Made by a program: the position numbers and the translations under genes
DNA from: Acetobacteraceae bacterium
GTDB taxonomy: Bacteria > Pseudomonadota > Alphaproteobacteria > Acetobacterales > Acetobacteraceae
Direction of reading: 5' to 3'
Assembly: GCA_947455205.1 (NCBI GenBank)
Contig: CANGNF010000005.1
Coordinates: 93,884 to 157,883, forward strand
Length of the DNA: 64,000 nt
The notes under the pieces: model-generated
What the model saw: only the letters and a program-made list of their open reading frames with translations
Told to the model about the DNA's origin: nothing
The model's database searches: none
Shown here: piece by piece, positions 8,499 to 16,636 of the stretch
How positions within the stretch are numbered: position 1 is the stretch's first letter
How the letters are laid out: each line of letters begins with the position of its first letter

Positions 8499-9572
8499 CT
8501 ACTGCATCCCCAGATCCGCCGCCGCCCGAGCCTCGAAGGCGCGGCATGCCTCGCCATGGTGCTGGCCGATGAAGCCGCCGCGCACCGTGCCCGGCTCCAC
8601 CCGCTTGAAGGCATCGCGGAAGCCATCCGGCAGGCGGTAGCTGTCCGGCGGCGCCAGCCACAGGCGGAACAGCAGGCGGCGGCGCTCGGGGTCGGCGTGG
8701 TCCTCGAACTCGGTGCGGCTGTGGACGCAGGCGTGGTTGTTCATCAGCTGCAGGTCGCCCGGCCGCAGCCAGGTGCTGAACATCAGGTCGTCGCGCCGCA
8801 TCAGCGCGTCCAGCAGCGCCAGCGCCTCGGCCTGGGCCGGGGTCAGGTCCGGCACGCCATCCATGCCCTGGGCGTGCTTCAGCCGGTTGCGGTTCCAGCG
8901 GCCGAAGACCCGGCCATCTTGCTCCGCCACCACCGGGCAGGTCAGGAAGGCGCCCTCGTCGGCCGCCTGTTCCCCCTGGCGAGAGAAGCAGAAGGTGTCG
9001 TGCAGCCGCTCCGCCAGGTCCGGGCGTTCGCGCGCCATGGTGTTGTGCGCGGCCAGGGTGCTGGTCGCCATGCTCATGCCGCCGGAAAGCGCGTCGTTGT
9101 AGCAGGCCAGCAGCACGATATCCGCGGTGTCGGTGTGGAAATCCAGGTCGGCATTGCTGTTGTAGCCACGCCCGGTGCCGGTTCGATACGCGTTGCCGGC
9201 ATTCTCCACCCGGCTGACATAGTGGGTCTGCTTGCCCTGCGGCCGGGCGACGCCGAAATGCAGGCCGATGCCCCAGGTCATCAGCTCGAACTCGGCCTGG
9301 GAAACACCTTCGCGCGGCAGGCCGCGCACCACGGAGAGACCCCGCCCGCTGCGCTGTTCCTCGAAGGCGGCGCGCAGCGTCGGCAGGGCGGCGCCCAGGT
9401 CGAACTCGTCGCGCCGATAGTCCAGCAGCGAGCGGCCGTCCCGCATCGCCTTGCGGGTGGTGCCCAGCAGGTCGCGCCCGGCCTGCTCCGGCAGGGTGAA
9501 CAGCCAGCCGGGGTCGGCCGCCAGTTGCGCCGCGTTCCATTCCGGCCGGGTGCCGGCGCCGATGGGCTGCAT
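8499..9572 (-). CDS. TauD/TfdA-family Fe(II)/2-oxoglutarate dioxygenase
   Basis: A 357-residue protein of the TauD/TfdA family, which hydroxylates small organic molecules with Fe(II), O2 and 2-oxoglutarate. The metal motif HxD is His146-Asp148 (DFHTDTAD); the distal His is likely His284 (CVHSR) and the 2-oxoglutarate-binding Arg lies near 297-303. The start is supported by a GGAGG ribosome-binding site seven bases upstream; the frame stays open further upstream but without homology. It is divergent from the dienelactone hydrolase gene (85-bp spacer). The substrate cannot be told from sequence; taurine is not implied, as the protein is longer than true TauD. Confidence 0.82.
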   Translation of the reverse strand: MQPIGAGTRPEWNAAQLAADPGWLFTLPEQAGRDLLGTTRKAMRDGRSLLDYRRDEFDLGAALPTLRAAFEEQRSGRGLSVVRGLPREGVSQAEFELMTWGIGLHFGVARPQGKQTHYVSRVENAGNAYRTGTGRGYNSNADLDFHTDTADIVLLACYNDALSGGMSMATSTLAAHNTMARERPDLAERLHDTFCFSRQGEQAADEGAFLTCPVVAEQDGRVFGRWNRNRLKHAQGMDGVPDLTPAQAEALALLDALMRRDDLMFSTWLRPGDLQLMNNHACVHSRTEFEDHADPERRRLLFRLWLAPPDSYRLPDGFRDAFKRVEPGTVRGGFIGQHHGEACRAFEARAAADLGMQ

Positions 9573-9657
9573 GCTCGTTTCCTCCGTTCCGCCGGGCGCA
9601 GGTAACCACGCCCGGCCCGCCTGGCGAACCCCCTGGATCGAACCAAGGGAGACGACG

Positions 9658-10521
9658 ATGGACGGCTTGCTGGGACTGAACGGCCTGCACTTCCCGCCAC
9701 CGGCCCGGCGCGGCTTCGTCATGGGCACGCTGATGGCGGGCTTCACCATGGCCACCGCGCATGGCCAGGCGGCGCCGATCCACACCGACAGCACCGGCCT
9801 GACCGCCGGCGAGGTGCAGATCCCCGTCCAGGGCGGGCAGATCCCGGCCTATGTCGCCTCCCCCGCCGCCGGCGGGGCGCACCCGCTGGTGATGGTGCAC
9901 GAGGAAATCTTCGGCGTGCACGAGTACATCAAGGACACCTGCCGCCGCCTGGCCAAGCTGGGCTACACCGCCGTGGCGCCGGAATACTACGCCCGGCTCG
10001 GCGACCTCTCGAAGATGACCGACGTGCCGACGATCATCCGGGATGTCATCAGCAAGGCGCCGGACGCGACCGTGCAGTCCGACTTCGCCGCCGCCGTGGC
10101 CTGGGCGCGGTCCAGCGGCCGGGCGCATGCGACCCGGCTGGCGGTGACCGGCTTCTGCCGCGGGGGCCGCAACACCTGGCTGACGGCGGCGACCAACCGC
10201 GACGTGAAGGCGGCGGTGGCCTGGTACGGCCCGGTCGGCGGCGCCACCACCGAGATTCAGCCGAAGACCGCGACCGACCTGGCCGGCGACCTGCACTGCC
10301 CGCTGCTGGGCCTGTATGGTGGCGCCGATACCGGCATTCCCGTGGACGCCGTGCGCGCGGCGGAAGCCAAGGCCAAGGCCGCCGGCAAGACGGTGGAAAT
10401 CCATGTCTATCCGGAGGCGCCGCACGGCTTCCACGCCGACTACCGGCCGACCTACCGCCGCGAGGCGGCCGAGGATGGCTGGCAGCGCATGCTGGCCTGG
10501 TTCCGGAAGTACGGGGTCTGA
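9658..10521 (+). CDS. Tat-exported dienelactone hydrolase family protein
   Basis: A 287-residue alpha/beta hydrolase of the dienelactone hydrolase family. The triad is Cys167 (GFCRGG), Asp224 (GGADTG) and His256 (PHGFH), with the conserved Glu near 82 (HEEIFG). The N-terminus has a twin-arginine-like segment (ARRGFVMG) followed by a hydrophobic stretch ending near AHGQA, so export is likely. The start has GGGAGA upstream. It converges with the PfkB-type kinase gene; GCTGG and CCAGC arms just after the stop could form a weak hairpin. Family members hydrolyse cyclic dienelactones or other esters; the actual substrate is not known. Confidence 0.85.
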   Translation: MDGLLGLNGLHFPPPARRGFVMGTLMAGFTMATAHGQAAPIHTDSTGLTAGEVQIPVQGGQIPAYVASPAAGGAHPLVMVHEEIFGVHEYIKDTCRRLAKLGYTAVAPEYYARLGDLSKMTDVPTIIRDVISKAPDATVQSDFAAAVAWARSSGRAHATRLAVTGFCRGGRNTWLTAATNRDVKAAVAWYGPVGGATTEIQPKTATDLAGDLHCPLLGLYGGADTGIPVDAVRAAEAKAKAAGKTVEIHVYPEAPHGFHADYRPTYRREAAEDGWQRMLAWFRKYGV

Positions 10522-10552
10522 AGCTGGTCGCCGTCAGCCAGCGGGCTTCGGC

Positions 10553-11473
10553 CTAGACGGTCCCGATCCGCGCGCGCAGGGCGGCAACGTCCTCGCGCTT
10601 CGGGTGGGCGGTACCGGGGCGCATCACCGCCGCCGCGCCCGCCGCCATGCCCCAGGCAAAGGCATCGCGCGGCGTGGCGCCCTGCGCCAGATGCAGCACC
10701 ATGGCGGCCAGGAAGCTGTCGCCCGCCCCCACCGCGCCCAGCGCCGGCACGTCCAGCGCCGGCAGGCGCAGCACGCCCTCCGCACTGGCCAGCAGCGCGC
10801 CGTCGCCGCCCAGCGTCACCGCCAGCAGCTCCGTGGCGCCCTTGGTCACGAAGCCCTGCGCCGCCTCGGCCAACTCGCCCGGCGCCAGCTTGCGGCCGAC
10901 CAGCGTATCGAACTCGCCCTGGCTGGGCTTGATCAGCTTGAGGCCGGGGCCGAGCGCGGCCTGCAGCGGTGCGCCCGAGGTATCCAATACGAAGGGCATG
11001 CCGCGCCGCACCGCGATGGCCTTGCAGCGGGCGTAGTAGTCGGCCGGCACGCCGGGTGAGAGGCTGCCGCTGGCCACCAGCCAGTCGCCGGGCGCGGTCT
11101 CCAGCGCCGCCAGCCCGGCCTGCCACTCGGCCTCGCTGAGCGTCGGGCCTTCCGGCACGAAGCGGTATTCCAGCCCGGCCTTGAGGTCATGCACCGTGTG
11201 GCTGATGCGGGTGCGGCCGGCGATGGGCACGGTCAGATGCGGCACCTGGCCTTCGCTGAGCAGTTCCTCCAGCAGCGTGCCGCTGACCCCGCCGGCCAGG
11301 ATGATCGCCAGCGTTTCGCCGCCCAGTTCCCGCAGCACGCGGGAGACGTTCACCCCGCCGCCGCCGGGGTCGAAGCTGTCGCCGCGCGTCCGCACCTTGC
11401 GGACCGGCTGCACTTGGTCGGCTTCCGCCGCCAGGTCGATGGTCGGGTTCAGCGTCAGCGTCAGGATCTTCAT
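10553..11473 (-). CDS. PfkB-family hexose-phosphate kinase (1-phosphofructokinase type)
   Basis: A 306-residue ribokinase/PfkB fold kinase. It starts MKILTLTLNPTID, typical of the 1-phosphofructokinase and tagatose-6-phosphate kinase branch, has the GGGGVNVSR substrate loop and ends with the GAGDSFLAAM anion-hole/catalytic motif with its Asp base. It probably phosphorylates a fructose-phosphate-like sugar with ATP. It is the last gene of a seven-gene minus-strand operon; its ATG overlaps the stop of the M20 hydrolase gene by four bases (ATGA). No fructose PTS gene is nearby, so the usual FruK partner context is missing and the exact substrate is open. Confidence 0.82.
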   Translation of the reverse strand: MKILTLTLNPTIDLAAEADQVQPVRKVRTRGDSFDPGGGGVNVSRVLRELGGETLAIILAGGVSGTLLEELLSEGQVPHLTVPIAGRTRISHTVHDLKAGLEYRFVPEGPTLSEAEWQAGLAALETAPGDWLVASGSLSPGVPADYYARCKAIAVRRGMPFVLDTSGAPLQAALGPGLKLIKPSQGEFDTLVGRKLAPGELAEAAQGFVTKGATELLAVTLGGDGALLASAEGVLRLPALDVPALGAVGAGDSFLAAMVLHLAQGATPRDAFAWGMAAGAAAVMRPGTAHPKREDVAALRARIGTV

Positions 11474-12726
11474 GCCCGCGCCCTGATCGCGGCATGCATC
11501 GCCTCAACCCCCGTCATCAAGTCGGCAATCTCCATGGCTTCGCGCGGGTTGTGGCTGCCATGGGCGTTGCGGACGAAGACCATGGCGGCCGGGGTGCCGC
11601 GCCGGGCGAATTCGGCGGCATCATGCCCGGCGCCGGAGACGGTGCTGTACGGCTTGGCCAGCGCCGCCTGGATCGCGTCATGCCCCGCCACGTCCAGCAC
11701 GATCGGCGCCGCCTCCACCCGAGTGCCCAGGGTGAACTCAACGCCCCGAGAGCGCCCGATATCGGCGCAGCGCCGGGCGAGGAAGCCGCGCATGCCGTCC
11801 AGCACCTCGGCACTGGCGCTGCGGATGTCCAGCGCGAAGCGGACCTCCCCGGGGATGCGCGTGGCGGTGCTGGCCTCGGCTTCCGTCATCATCAGCCCGG
11901 CGGTCACCACCAGGTCGTTGCCCTCCTGCAGGCTGCGCGCCCAGATGCCGTCCAGGTCCATCAGCAGCTCCGCCACCGCCATGGCCGGGTCGCGCCGCAG
12001 GTGGCGCGGCACCACGCCGGAATGCCCGGCCTCCCCCCGGCACAGCGCGCGGGGGAAGCGGATATGGCCGCGCACGGCCGAGACGGCGGCAGCCGGCAGG
12101 TCGCGGTCCAGCAGCACCGGGCCCTGTTCGATGTGCAACTCCCAGAACATCGTCGTCCGCGCGATCTCCGGCAGCGCCACGCCGGCGCCGGCTGCTGCGG
12201 GGTCACCGCCCTGCTCCGCGATGTGCTGGGCCAGCGTCAGCCCGCTGTCGCGGCGCGGCGTCGCCAGCTCGGCGGCCTCCAGCGCACCGAAGGCCGCGCG
12301 GGTGCCGACATAGGGCGCGCCGAACCAGGGCGATTCCTCGCCCCGCAACGCCACCGCGCGCAGCGGCATGCCATCCCGCACCGCCCTGATGGCGCAGAGC
12401 AACGCGGCCACCGTGCCGGCCGCGCCATCGAAATTGCCACCCTGCGGCACGCTGTCCAGGTGGGAGCCGGCGGCCATGGCCGGCGCCTCGCCCAGGCCGG
12501 GCGGGGCCAGCCAGGTATTGCCCACGGCGTCGCGCTGCCCCAGCAGGCCATGCGCGGCGCCGGCCTCGGCCCACAGCCTGTGGCATTCGCTTTCCACCGC
12601 CGACCAGGCCGGGCGCGTCACGCCGCCCGCCGGGTCCGGCGAGAGCGCACGAAAGGCGTCCAGCAGCCGCGCCGCCAGCGCCGCCTCGTCCACCGGCATG
12701 GCCAAGCGCTGCGCCAGCATGTTCAT
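11470..12726 (-). CDS. M20-family Zn-dependent amidohydrolase (allantoate/N-carbamoyl amino acid hydrolase type)
   Basis: A 418-residue metal hydrolase of the family of allantoate amidohydrolase, beta-ureidopropionase and N-carbamoyl-L-amino acid hydrolase. Metal ligands and catalytic residues are visible: His89 (GSHLDS), Asp100 (NFDGAAG), Glu130-131 (RGEESPWF), HIEQGPVL, and the C-terminal GSHNPREAM. Such enzymes cut N-carbamoyl groups in nitrogen or pyrimidine salvage. The ATG at 12726 overlaps the PyrD-type gene stop by four bases, and the 3' end overlaps the kinase start by four, so it is translated within a tight operon. Lying next to a dihydroorotate dehydrogenase, it could act on ureido products of pyrimidine-like compounds; that is inference. 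Confidence 0.85.
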   Translation of the reverse strand: MNMLAQRLAMPVDEAALAARLLDAFRALSPDPAGGVTRPAWSAVESECHRLWAEAGAAHGLLGQRDAVGNTWLAPPGLGEAPAMAAGSHLDSVPQGGNFDGAAGTVAALLCAIRAVRDGMPLRAVALRGEESPWFGAPYVGTRAAFGALEAAELATPRRDSGLTLAQHIAEQGGDPAAAGAGVALPEIARTTMFWELHIEQGPVLLDRDLPAAAVSAVRGHIRFPRALCRGEAGHSGVVPRHLRRDPAMAVAELLMDLDGIWARSLQEGNDLVVTAGLMMTEAEASTATRIPGEVRFALDIRSASAEVLDGMRGFLARRCADIGRSRGVEFTLGTRVEAAPIVLDVAGHDAIQAALAKPYSTVSGAGHDAAEFARRGTPAAMVFVRNAHGSHNPREAMEIADLMTGVEAMHAAIRARA

Positions 12727-13652
12727 TCCGCCGCCAACCTTTCGCGCGCCGGCAGCGCCATGCCGACCAGCTGCGCCACATCGGTAATGCCGCGCCGGGC
12801 GCAGAACGCCACCAGACCCTCCAGAACGTCCAGCATCGCCGTTGGCTGCACGAAGCTGGCGGTGCCGACCTGCACCGCCGAGGCGCCGGCCATCATGAAC
12901 TCCACCGCATCCTCGGCGGTGCTGATGCCGCCGACGCCGATGATGGGGATGCCGACGGCCTGGGCGCATTGCCACACCAGGCGCAGCGCGATGGGCTTGA
13001 AGGCCGGGCCGCTGAAGCCACCCATGCCGGCGCCCAGCCTGGGCCGCGCCGTCTCGATATCGATGGCCAGGCCCAGGATGGTGTTGGCCACCACCAGCGC
13101 CTCGGCGCCCGCTGCCTCGCAGGCCCGCGCCACGGCGGCGATATCCGCGGTGTTGGGCGAGAGCTTGACCCACAGCGGCAGCGCACTGGCCGCGCGCACC
13201 GCCGCCACGGCGGCCGCCGCCGTCTCCGGCAACATGGCGAAGGCGCGGCCATCCTCCTCCAGGTTCGGGCAGGAGATATTGGCCTCGATGGCCGCCACCC
13301 CGGGCGTTGCCGCCAGCACCGCGGCAGCGCGGGCAAACTCGGCAACGGATGGCGCCGAGAGGCTGACCACCAGCGGCGCCCGGAAGCGGCGCCATTCCGG
13401 CATGGCCTGGGCGACGAAATGCGCCAGCCCCTTGCCGGGGATGCCGATGCTGTTGAGCAGCCCGTTCTCGGTTTCCGCCAGGCGCGGCAGCGCATTGCCG
13501 GTTCGGGCTTCCGGCGTGACCGATTTGGTCACCAGCGCACCGAGCCGGTCCAGGTCCATCACCTCGGCCAGTTCGGGGCCGAAGGTGCCGCTGGCCGGCA
13601 TCACCGGATTGGCCAGGGTGAGGCCACCGATCCGCGTCGCCAGCCTCACCAT
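12723..13652 (-). CDS. pyrD: Dihydroorotate dehydrogenase class 1B catalytic subunit (PyrD-like)
   Basis: A 309-residue FMN-binding TIM barrel. The class 1 signature is complete: an N-terminal LANPVMPASGTFG, TKSVTPEARTGN, the active-site Cys128 in NISCPN (class 2 enzymes use Ser) and GVGGISTAEDA. It should oxidise dihydroorotate to orotate and pass electrons to the PyrK-type protein encoded directly upstream. The ATG at 13652 (MVRLATRIGG) is preferred over an upstream start because it matches the family's N-terminus; it overlaps the upstream stop by seven bases. Most alphaproteobacteria use a membrane class 2 enzyme, so this could be a second system or one tuned to a related substrate such as dihydropyrimidines. 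Confidence 0.82.
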   Translation of the reverse strand: MVRLATRIGGLTLANPVMPASGTFGPELAEVMDLDRLGALVTKSVTPEARTGNALPRLAETENGLLNSIGIPGKGLAHFVAQAMPEWRRFRAPLVVSLSAPSVAEFARAAAVLAATPGVAAIEANISCPNLEEDGRAFAMLPETAAAAVAAVRAASALPLWVKLSPNTADIAAVARACEAAGAEALVVANTILGLAIDIETARPRLGAGMGGFSGPAFKPIALRLVWQCAQAVGIPIIGVGGISTAEDAVEFMMAGASAVQVGTASFVQPTAMLDVLEGLVAFCARRGITDVAQLVGMALPARERLAAE

Positions 13653-14443
13653 GACATGGCCCGCTGCAGGTCGAAGACCGGGCCTTCGCGGCATACGCGC
13701 TGATGCGTGACGTGGCCGTCCTCGTCACGGATGTCCCGCACGCAGCAGAAGCACATGCCCAGGCCGCAGCCCATCTGCTGTTCCAGCGCCACCTGGCCGA
13801 GAATGCCGTATTCCGCCGCCAGCCGTTGCAGCAGCAGGAACAACCGGTTGGAGCCGCAGGTGAACACCGCATCCGGCCGCTCGCGCTCGAAGCGGCGGCG
13901 CAGCAGCGCCTCCACGGCTGCGGGCGAAGAGCTGCCATCGCTGTCGAACACCGCGTCGAAGCTGCTGGCGCCGAACTCGGCGGCCATCAGGTCCTCCGGC
14001 GCCCGCGCTGACAGCACCGCGTGCACGGCGGGGCCGCTGCCGACGAGGGGCGCCAGCGTGGCCAGGCCGACGCCGCGCGCCAGCACCAGTACCCGCCGCG
14101 CCCCGGCCGGCAGGCTGAAGCCATTGCCGAGCGGGCCGACCACATCCAGCGCATTGCCCGGCCGCAGCCGCGCCAAGGCCGCGGTGCCACGCCCCTTCAC
14201 ATGCAGCAGGAAGCCCAGCGTGCCATCGGCGCCAATGCGCCACACGCTCATCGGCCGGCGCAGGAAGGGGCCGTTGCCGCCGGCATCGCGGCACAGCAGA
14301 TGGCAGAACTGCCCCGGCCTGGTGCGCGCCGCCAGCCCAGGCGCCGCCACCACCAGGCGGTGGTAGCGGCCACCGACCGGCGCGCTTTCCAGCACCGGGC
14401 AGGCAACCTGGGCAATGGCGAAGCCCGAAGGGGCAGTATCCAT
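13646..14443 (-). CDS. pyrK: Dihydroorotate dehydrogenase electron transfer subunit (PyrK-like)
   Basis: A 265-residue iron-sulfur flavoprotein of the ferredoxin reductase superfamily. The N-terminal FAD domain contains FLRRPMSVW, the NAD-binding part follows, and four Cys at the end (226, 231, 234 and 251 in CGLGMCFCC and RVCREGPVF) fit the [2Fe-2S] motif C-x4-C-x2-C-xn-C of PyrK. It should shuttle electrons between NAD and the PyrD-like subunit encoded immediately downstream. The start is 32 bp after the isomerase gene stop. The usual glycine-rich NAD stretch reads LARGVGLATLAPL, slightly off the canonical GGGxG. Confidence 0.82.
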   Translation of the reverse strand: MDTAPSGFAIAQVACPVLESAPVGGRYHRLVVAAPGLAARTRPGQFCHLLCRDAGGNGPFLRRPMSVWRIGADGTLGFLLHVKGRGTAALARLRPGNALDVVGPLGNGFSLPAGARRVLVLARGVGLATLAPLVGSGPAVHAVLSARAPEDLMAAEFGASSFDAVFDSDGSSSPAAVEALLRRRFERERPDAVFTCGSNRLFLLLQRLAAEYGILGQVALEQQMGCGLGMCFCCVRDIRDEDGHVTHQRVCREGPVFDLQRAMSW

Positions 14444-14475
14444 GACCCAAGCCTCGGCCGCGCCGAGACTCGGAG

Positions 14476-15114
14476 TCAAATGTTGTTTTCGGCACCTGCG
14501 AAGAGCGGGCTGCCAGCGCCCCGGGCCAACCGCTTCTCGACGAACATCAGCCGGTCCTGGCCCCAGAAGATGTCCTCGCCGATCACGCAGCTCGGTGCGC
14601 CGAAGACTCCGCGCGCCAGGGCGGCGGCGGTGTCGCGCTCGCGCATCTCGGCCCAGCGCGGCTCGCGCCCCAGCGCGATCACCGCGGCCGCGTCCAGCCC
14701 GCAATCGCCGACCAGCGCCGCCAGCGTGGCCTCGTCGCCGGGGTCGCGCTCCTCCTCCCACAGCGCCTTCAGCACGCGCTGCGCCAGGCGGATCGCCGGG
14801 GCATCGCCCGCCGTCTCCCGCAGGGCGATGACGCAGGAGGAGGACAGCGCCTCGCTGGTGGGGAAGTGCTTCGGCTTGATGTTGAAGGGCAGGCCCAGCT
14901 CCGCCTTCCAGCGCGCCAGTTCCTGCAACCGGTAGGCCTGGCGCTGCGGGCTGCGCTTGGGCAGCGGCAGCCCGCCGGAGCCGGCGAAGATGGTGCCGAA
15001 ATCCACCGGCCAGATCCGCAGCGTGGCGTTGTACTTCGCCGCCAACGCCTCGATCCGCGCGCCGCCCATGTAGGTCCAGGGCGAGTTCAGGGACGCATAG
15101 TAGTCGATATGCAT
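14476..15114 (-). CDS. 2-hydroxychromene-2-carboxylate isomerase-like (DsbA/GST-kappa fold)
   Basis: A 212-residue member of the HCCA isomerase family (thioredoxin fold, GST kappa class). The N-terminal motif NSPWTY with Ser11 takes the place of the DsbA CxxC and is typical of isomerases; the C-terminal GVFGAPSCVIGEDIFWGQDR region is highly characteristic. The family isomerises an aromatic ring-cleavage intermediate using glutathione in naphthalene breakdown, but many members have other or unknown roles. It starts two bases after the CoA-transferase B stop and precedes the PyrK gene, so it is co-transcribed with both. No naphthalene pathway gene is nearby, so the precise reaction is unclear. 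Confidence 0.8.
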   Translation of the reverse strand: MHIDYYASLNSPWTYMGGARIEALAAKYNATLRIWPVDFGTIFAGSGGLPLPKRSPQRQAYRLQELARWKAELGLPFNIKPKHFPTSEALSSSCVIALRETAGDAPAIRLAQRVLKALWEEERDPGDEATLAALVGDCGLDAAAVIALGREPRWAEMRERDTAAALARGVFGAPSCVIGEDIFWGQDRLMFVEKRLARGAGSPLFAGAENNI

Positions 15115-15116
15115 AG

Positions 15117-15815
15117 TCAGCCCTCCAACGGCGCGCCGGTGGCGGCGCGGACTTCCTCGAAGCTCATCCCCGGCGCCAGTTCCACCACGCGGAAGCCCTG
15201 GCCGGTGGGGGCAAAGAGCCCGTAGTTGGTCGCCACCAGCGTCACCACGCCGCGTGCCGTCACCGGCAGGGCGCAGCTCGGCACCAGCCGCGGCGCGCCC
15301 TTGCGGGTCACGTGTTCCAGGATGATGAAGACCCGCTTGGCGCAGGCCGCCAAATCCATGGCGCCGCCGATGCCGCCGCCCTTCTGCCCCGCCACCTTCC
15401 AGTTGGCGAAGTCGCCATTGGCCCCCACCTCATAGGCGCCCATCACGGTCACATCGATGCGGCCGCTGCGGATGATGGCGAAGCTGTCGGCGTGGTTCAC
15501 CGTCACGCTGTCCGGCTTCAGCGAGACGTTCTGCCCGCCGGCATTGACCAGGTGCAGGTCCTCTTGCCCCGCCGACAGCACCGGGCCATAGCCGATGAGA
15601 CCGTTCTCGGAATGGTAGGTGATCTCGCGGTCGCCGATATCGGTGTTGCTGCAAAGCGTCGGAATGCCGACGCCGAGGTTCACCAGCCAACCATCCTGGA
15701 ACTCGCGGGCCAGGCGGTCGGCCATCTGCTGGCGGTCCCAGCCTTTCACCGGTCCGGTCGCTGGAGCGCCGGAGGGCGCGGAGGCGTGAATCGGCCGGGC
15801 AGAATTATCGCTCAT
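15117..15815 (-). CDS. 3-oxoacid CoA-transferase subunit B
   Basis: A 232-residue beta subunit of a family I CoA-transferase. The conserved core starts at about residue 26 (WDRQQMADRLAREF) and includes the catalytic Glu70 in SENGLIGYGP. With subunit A it should move CoA from succinyl- or acyl-CoA to a 3-oxoacid such as acetoacetate or 3-oxoadipate. The ATG at 15815 overlaps the subunit A stop by four bases and has GAGGAG upstream. The first 25 residues (SARPIHASAPSGAPAT and neighbours) are an extension not found in the core and are largely encoded by a dispersed repeat (15763-15797). Specificity between ScoB- and PcaJ-type cannot be decided here. Confidence 0.88.
   Translation of the reverse strand: MSDNSARPIHASAPSGAPATGPVKGWDRQQMADRLAREFQDGWLVNLGVGIPTLCSNTDIGDREITYHSENGLIGYGPVLSAGQEDLHLVNAGGQNVSLKPDSVTVNHADSFAIIRSGRIDVTVMGAYEVGANGDFANWKVAGQKGGGIGGAMDLAACAKRVFIILEHVTRKGAPRLVPSCALPVTARGVVTLVATNYGLFAPTGQGFRVVELAPGMSFEEVRAATGAPLEG
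15763..15797 (+). repeat. Dispersed repeat copy inside the CoA-transferase B gene
   Basis: 35 bp, matching the 44-bp repeats at 8391-8490: it starts GGAGCGCCGGAG, lacks about 8 internal bases, and continues GGCGCGGAGGCGTGAATC. Read on the minus strand it encodes part of an N-terminal extension of the CoA-transferase (around PIHASAPSGAP). Confidence 0.65.
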
Positions 15816-16546
15816 TTCTTGCGCTCCTCACGCCGCACCGCCCAGATGCCTTCGGGCGCCGCCGGCACCTTGACCAGGCGCTGCACGAAGATGCCCGACG
15901 TATGCACGGCATCCGGGTCCAGCGCGCCGGCGGGCAGGATGTCTTCCTCCACCTCCACGATGCAGACCTTCGCCGCCATCGCCATCAAGGGGCAGAAGTT
16001 CCGCTGGGTCAGCCGGAACACAAGGTTGCCGCTGGCATCCGCCCGATGCGCGCGGACGAAGGCGTAGTCCAGCGGCAGGGCGTATTCCAGCAGCATCTCC
16101 CGCCCATTGAACTTGCGGGTCTCGCGGCCCTCGGCCAGCTCGGTGCCCACGGCGGTGGGGGTGTAGAAGGCCGGGATGCCGGCTCCGGCGGCGCGCATGC
16201 GCTCGGCCAGCGTGCCCTGCGGCACCAGCTCGGCCTCGACCTCGCCGCTCTCATAGTACTTGGTGAAGGGCAGCACGTCGGTCGGGCGCGTCGCCGCGGT
16301 GAAGCTGGCGATGACCTTCTTCACCTGGCCGTTCTCCACCAGGCTGGCAATGTCCGGCATGCGCGGCTGATGCGCGCCGCCGGTGGTGTTGCCGACGCAG
16401 GTGAGCCCCTTCGCGCCCTGTTCGCGCAGCGCCTTGATGAGGTTGTACGGCGTGCCCGGCGCGGCAAAGCCGCCGATGCCGATGACCGAGCCGTCCGGAA
16501 TATCGGCCACCGCCTCGGCGAAGCTGCCGAAGGTCTTGGATCGCAT
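15812..16546 (-). CDS. 3-oxoacid CoA-transferase subunit A
   Basis: A 244-residue alpha subunit of a family I CoA-transferase. It has the glycine-rich GSVIGIGGFAAPGTPYNLI segment near the start, the GNTTGGAHQPR loop and the ADASGNLVFRLTQRNF region common to ScoA/PcaI/AtoD proteins. With subunit B, encoded downstream with a four-base overlap, it forms the active enzyme in the cytoplasm. The ATG at 16546 is preceded by AGGGGGA. It is the first gene of the seven-gene minus-strand operon ending with the PfkB kinase, and is divergent from a Bug receptor gene (90-bp spacer), suggesting import and activation of an organic acid. Confidence 0.88.
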   Translation of the reverse strand: MRSKTFGSFAEAVADIPDGSVIGIGGFAAPGTPYNLIKALREQGAKGLTCVGNTTGGAHQPRMPDIASLVENGQVKKVIASFTAATRPTDVLPFTKYYESGEVEAELVPQGTLAERMRAAGAGIPAFYTPTAVGTELAEGRETRKFNGREMLLEYALPLDYAFVRAHRADASGNLVFRLTQRNFCPLMAMAAKVCIVEVEEDILPAGALDPDAVHTSGIFVQRLVKVPAAPEGIWAVRREERKK

Positions 16547-16636
16547 GCGCTGCGTTCCCCCTGATGTTCTGCGGCCGATGCTGCCAGTTGCCGGAAGCGG
16601 CGTCCATGTGCAGGGTGGCGGCACGGAGGAACCCAC

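Noticed and set aside
12727..13938. N-terminal extension of the M20 hydrolase frame through the PyrD gene
   Set aside because: It overlaps a clear PyrD protein in another frame; the ATGA overlap at 12726 gives a proper start.
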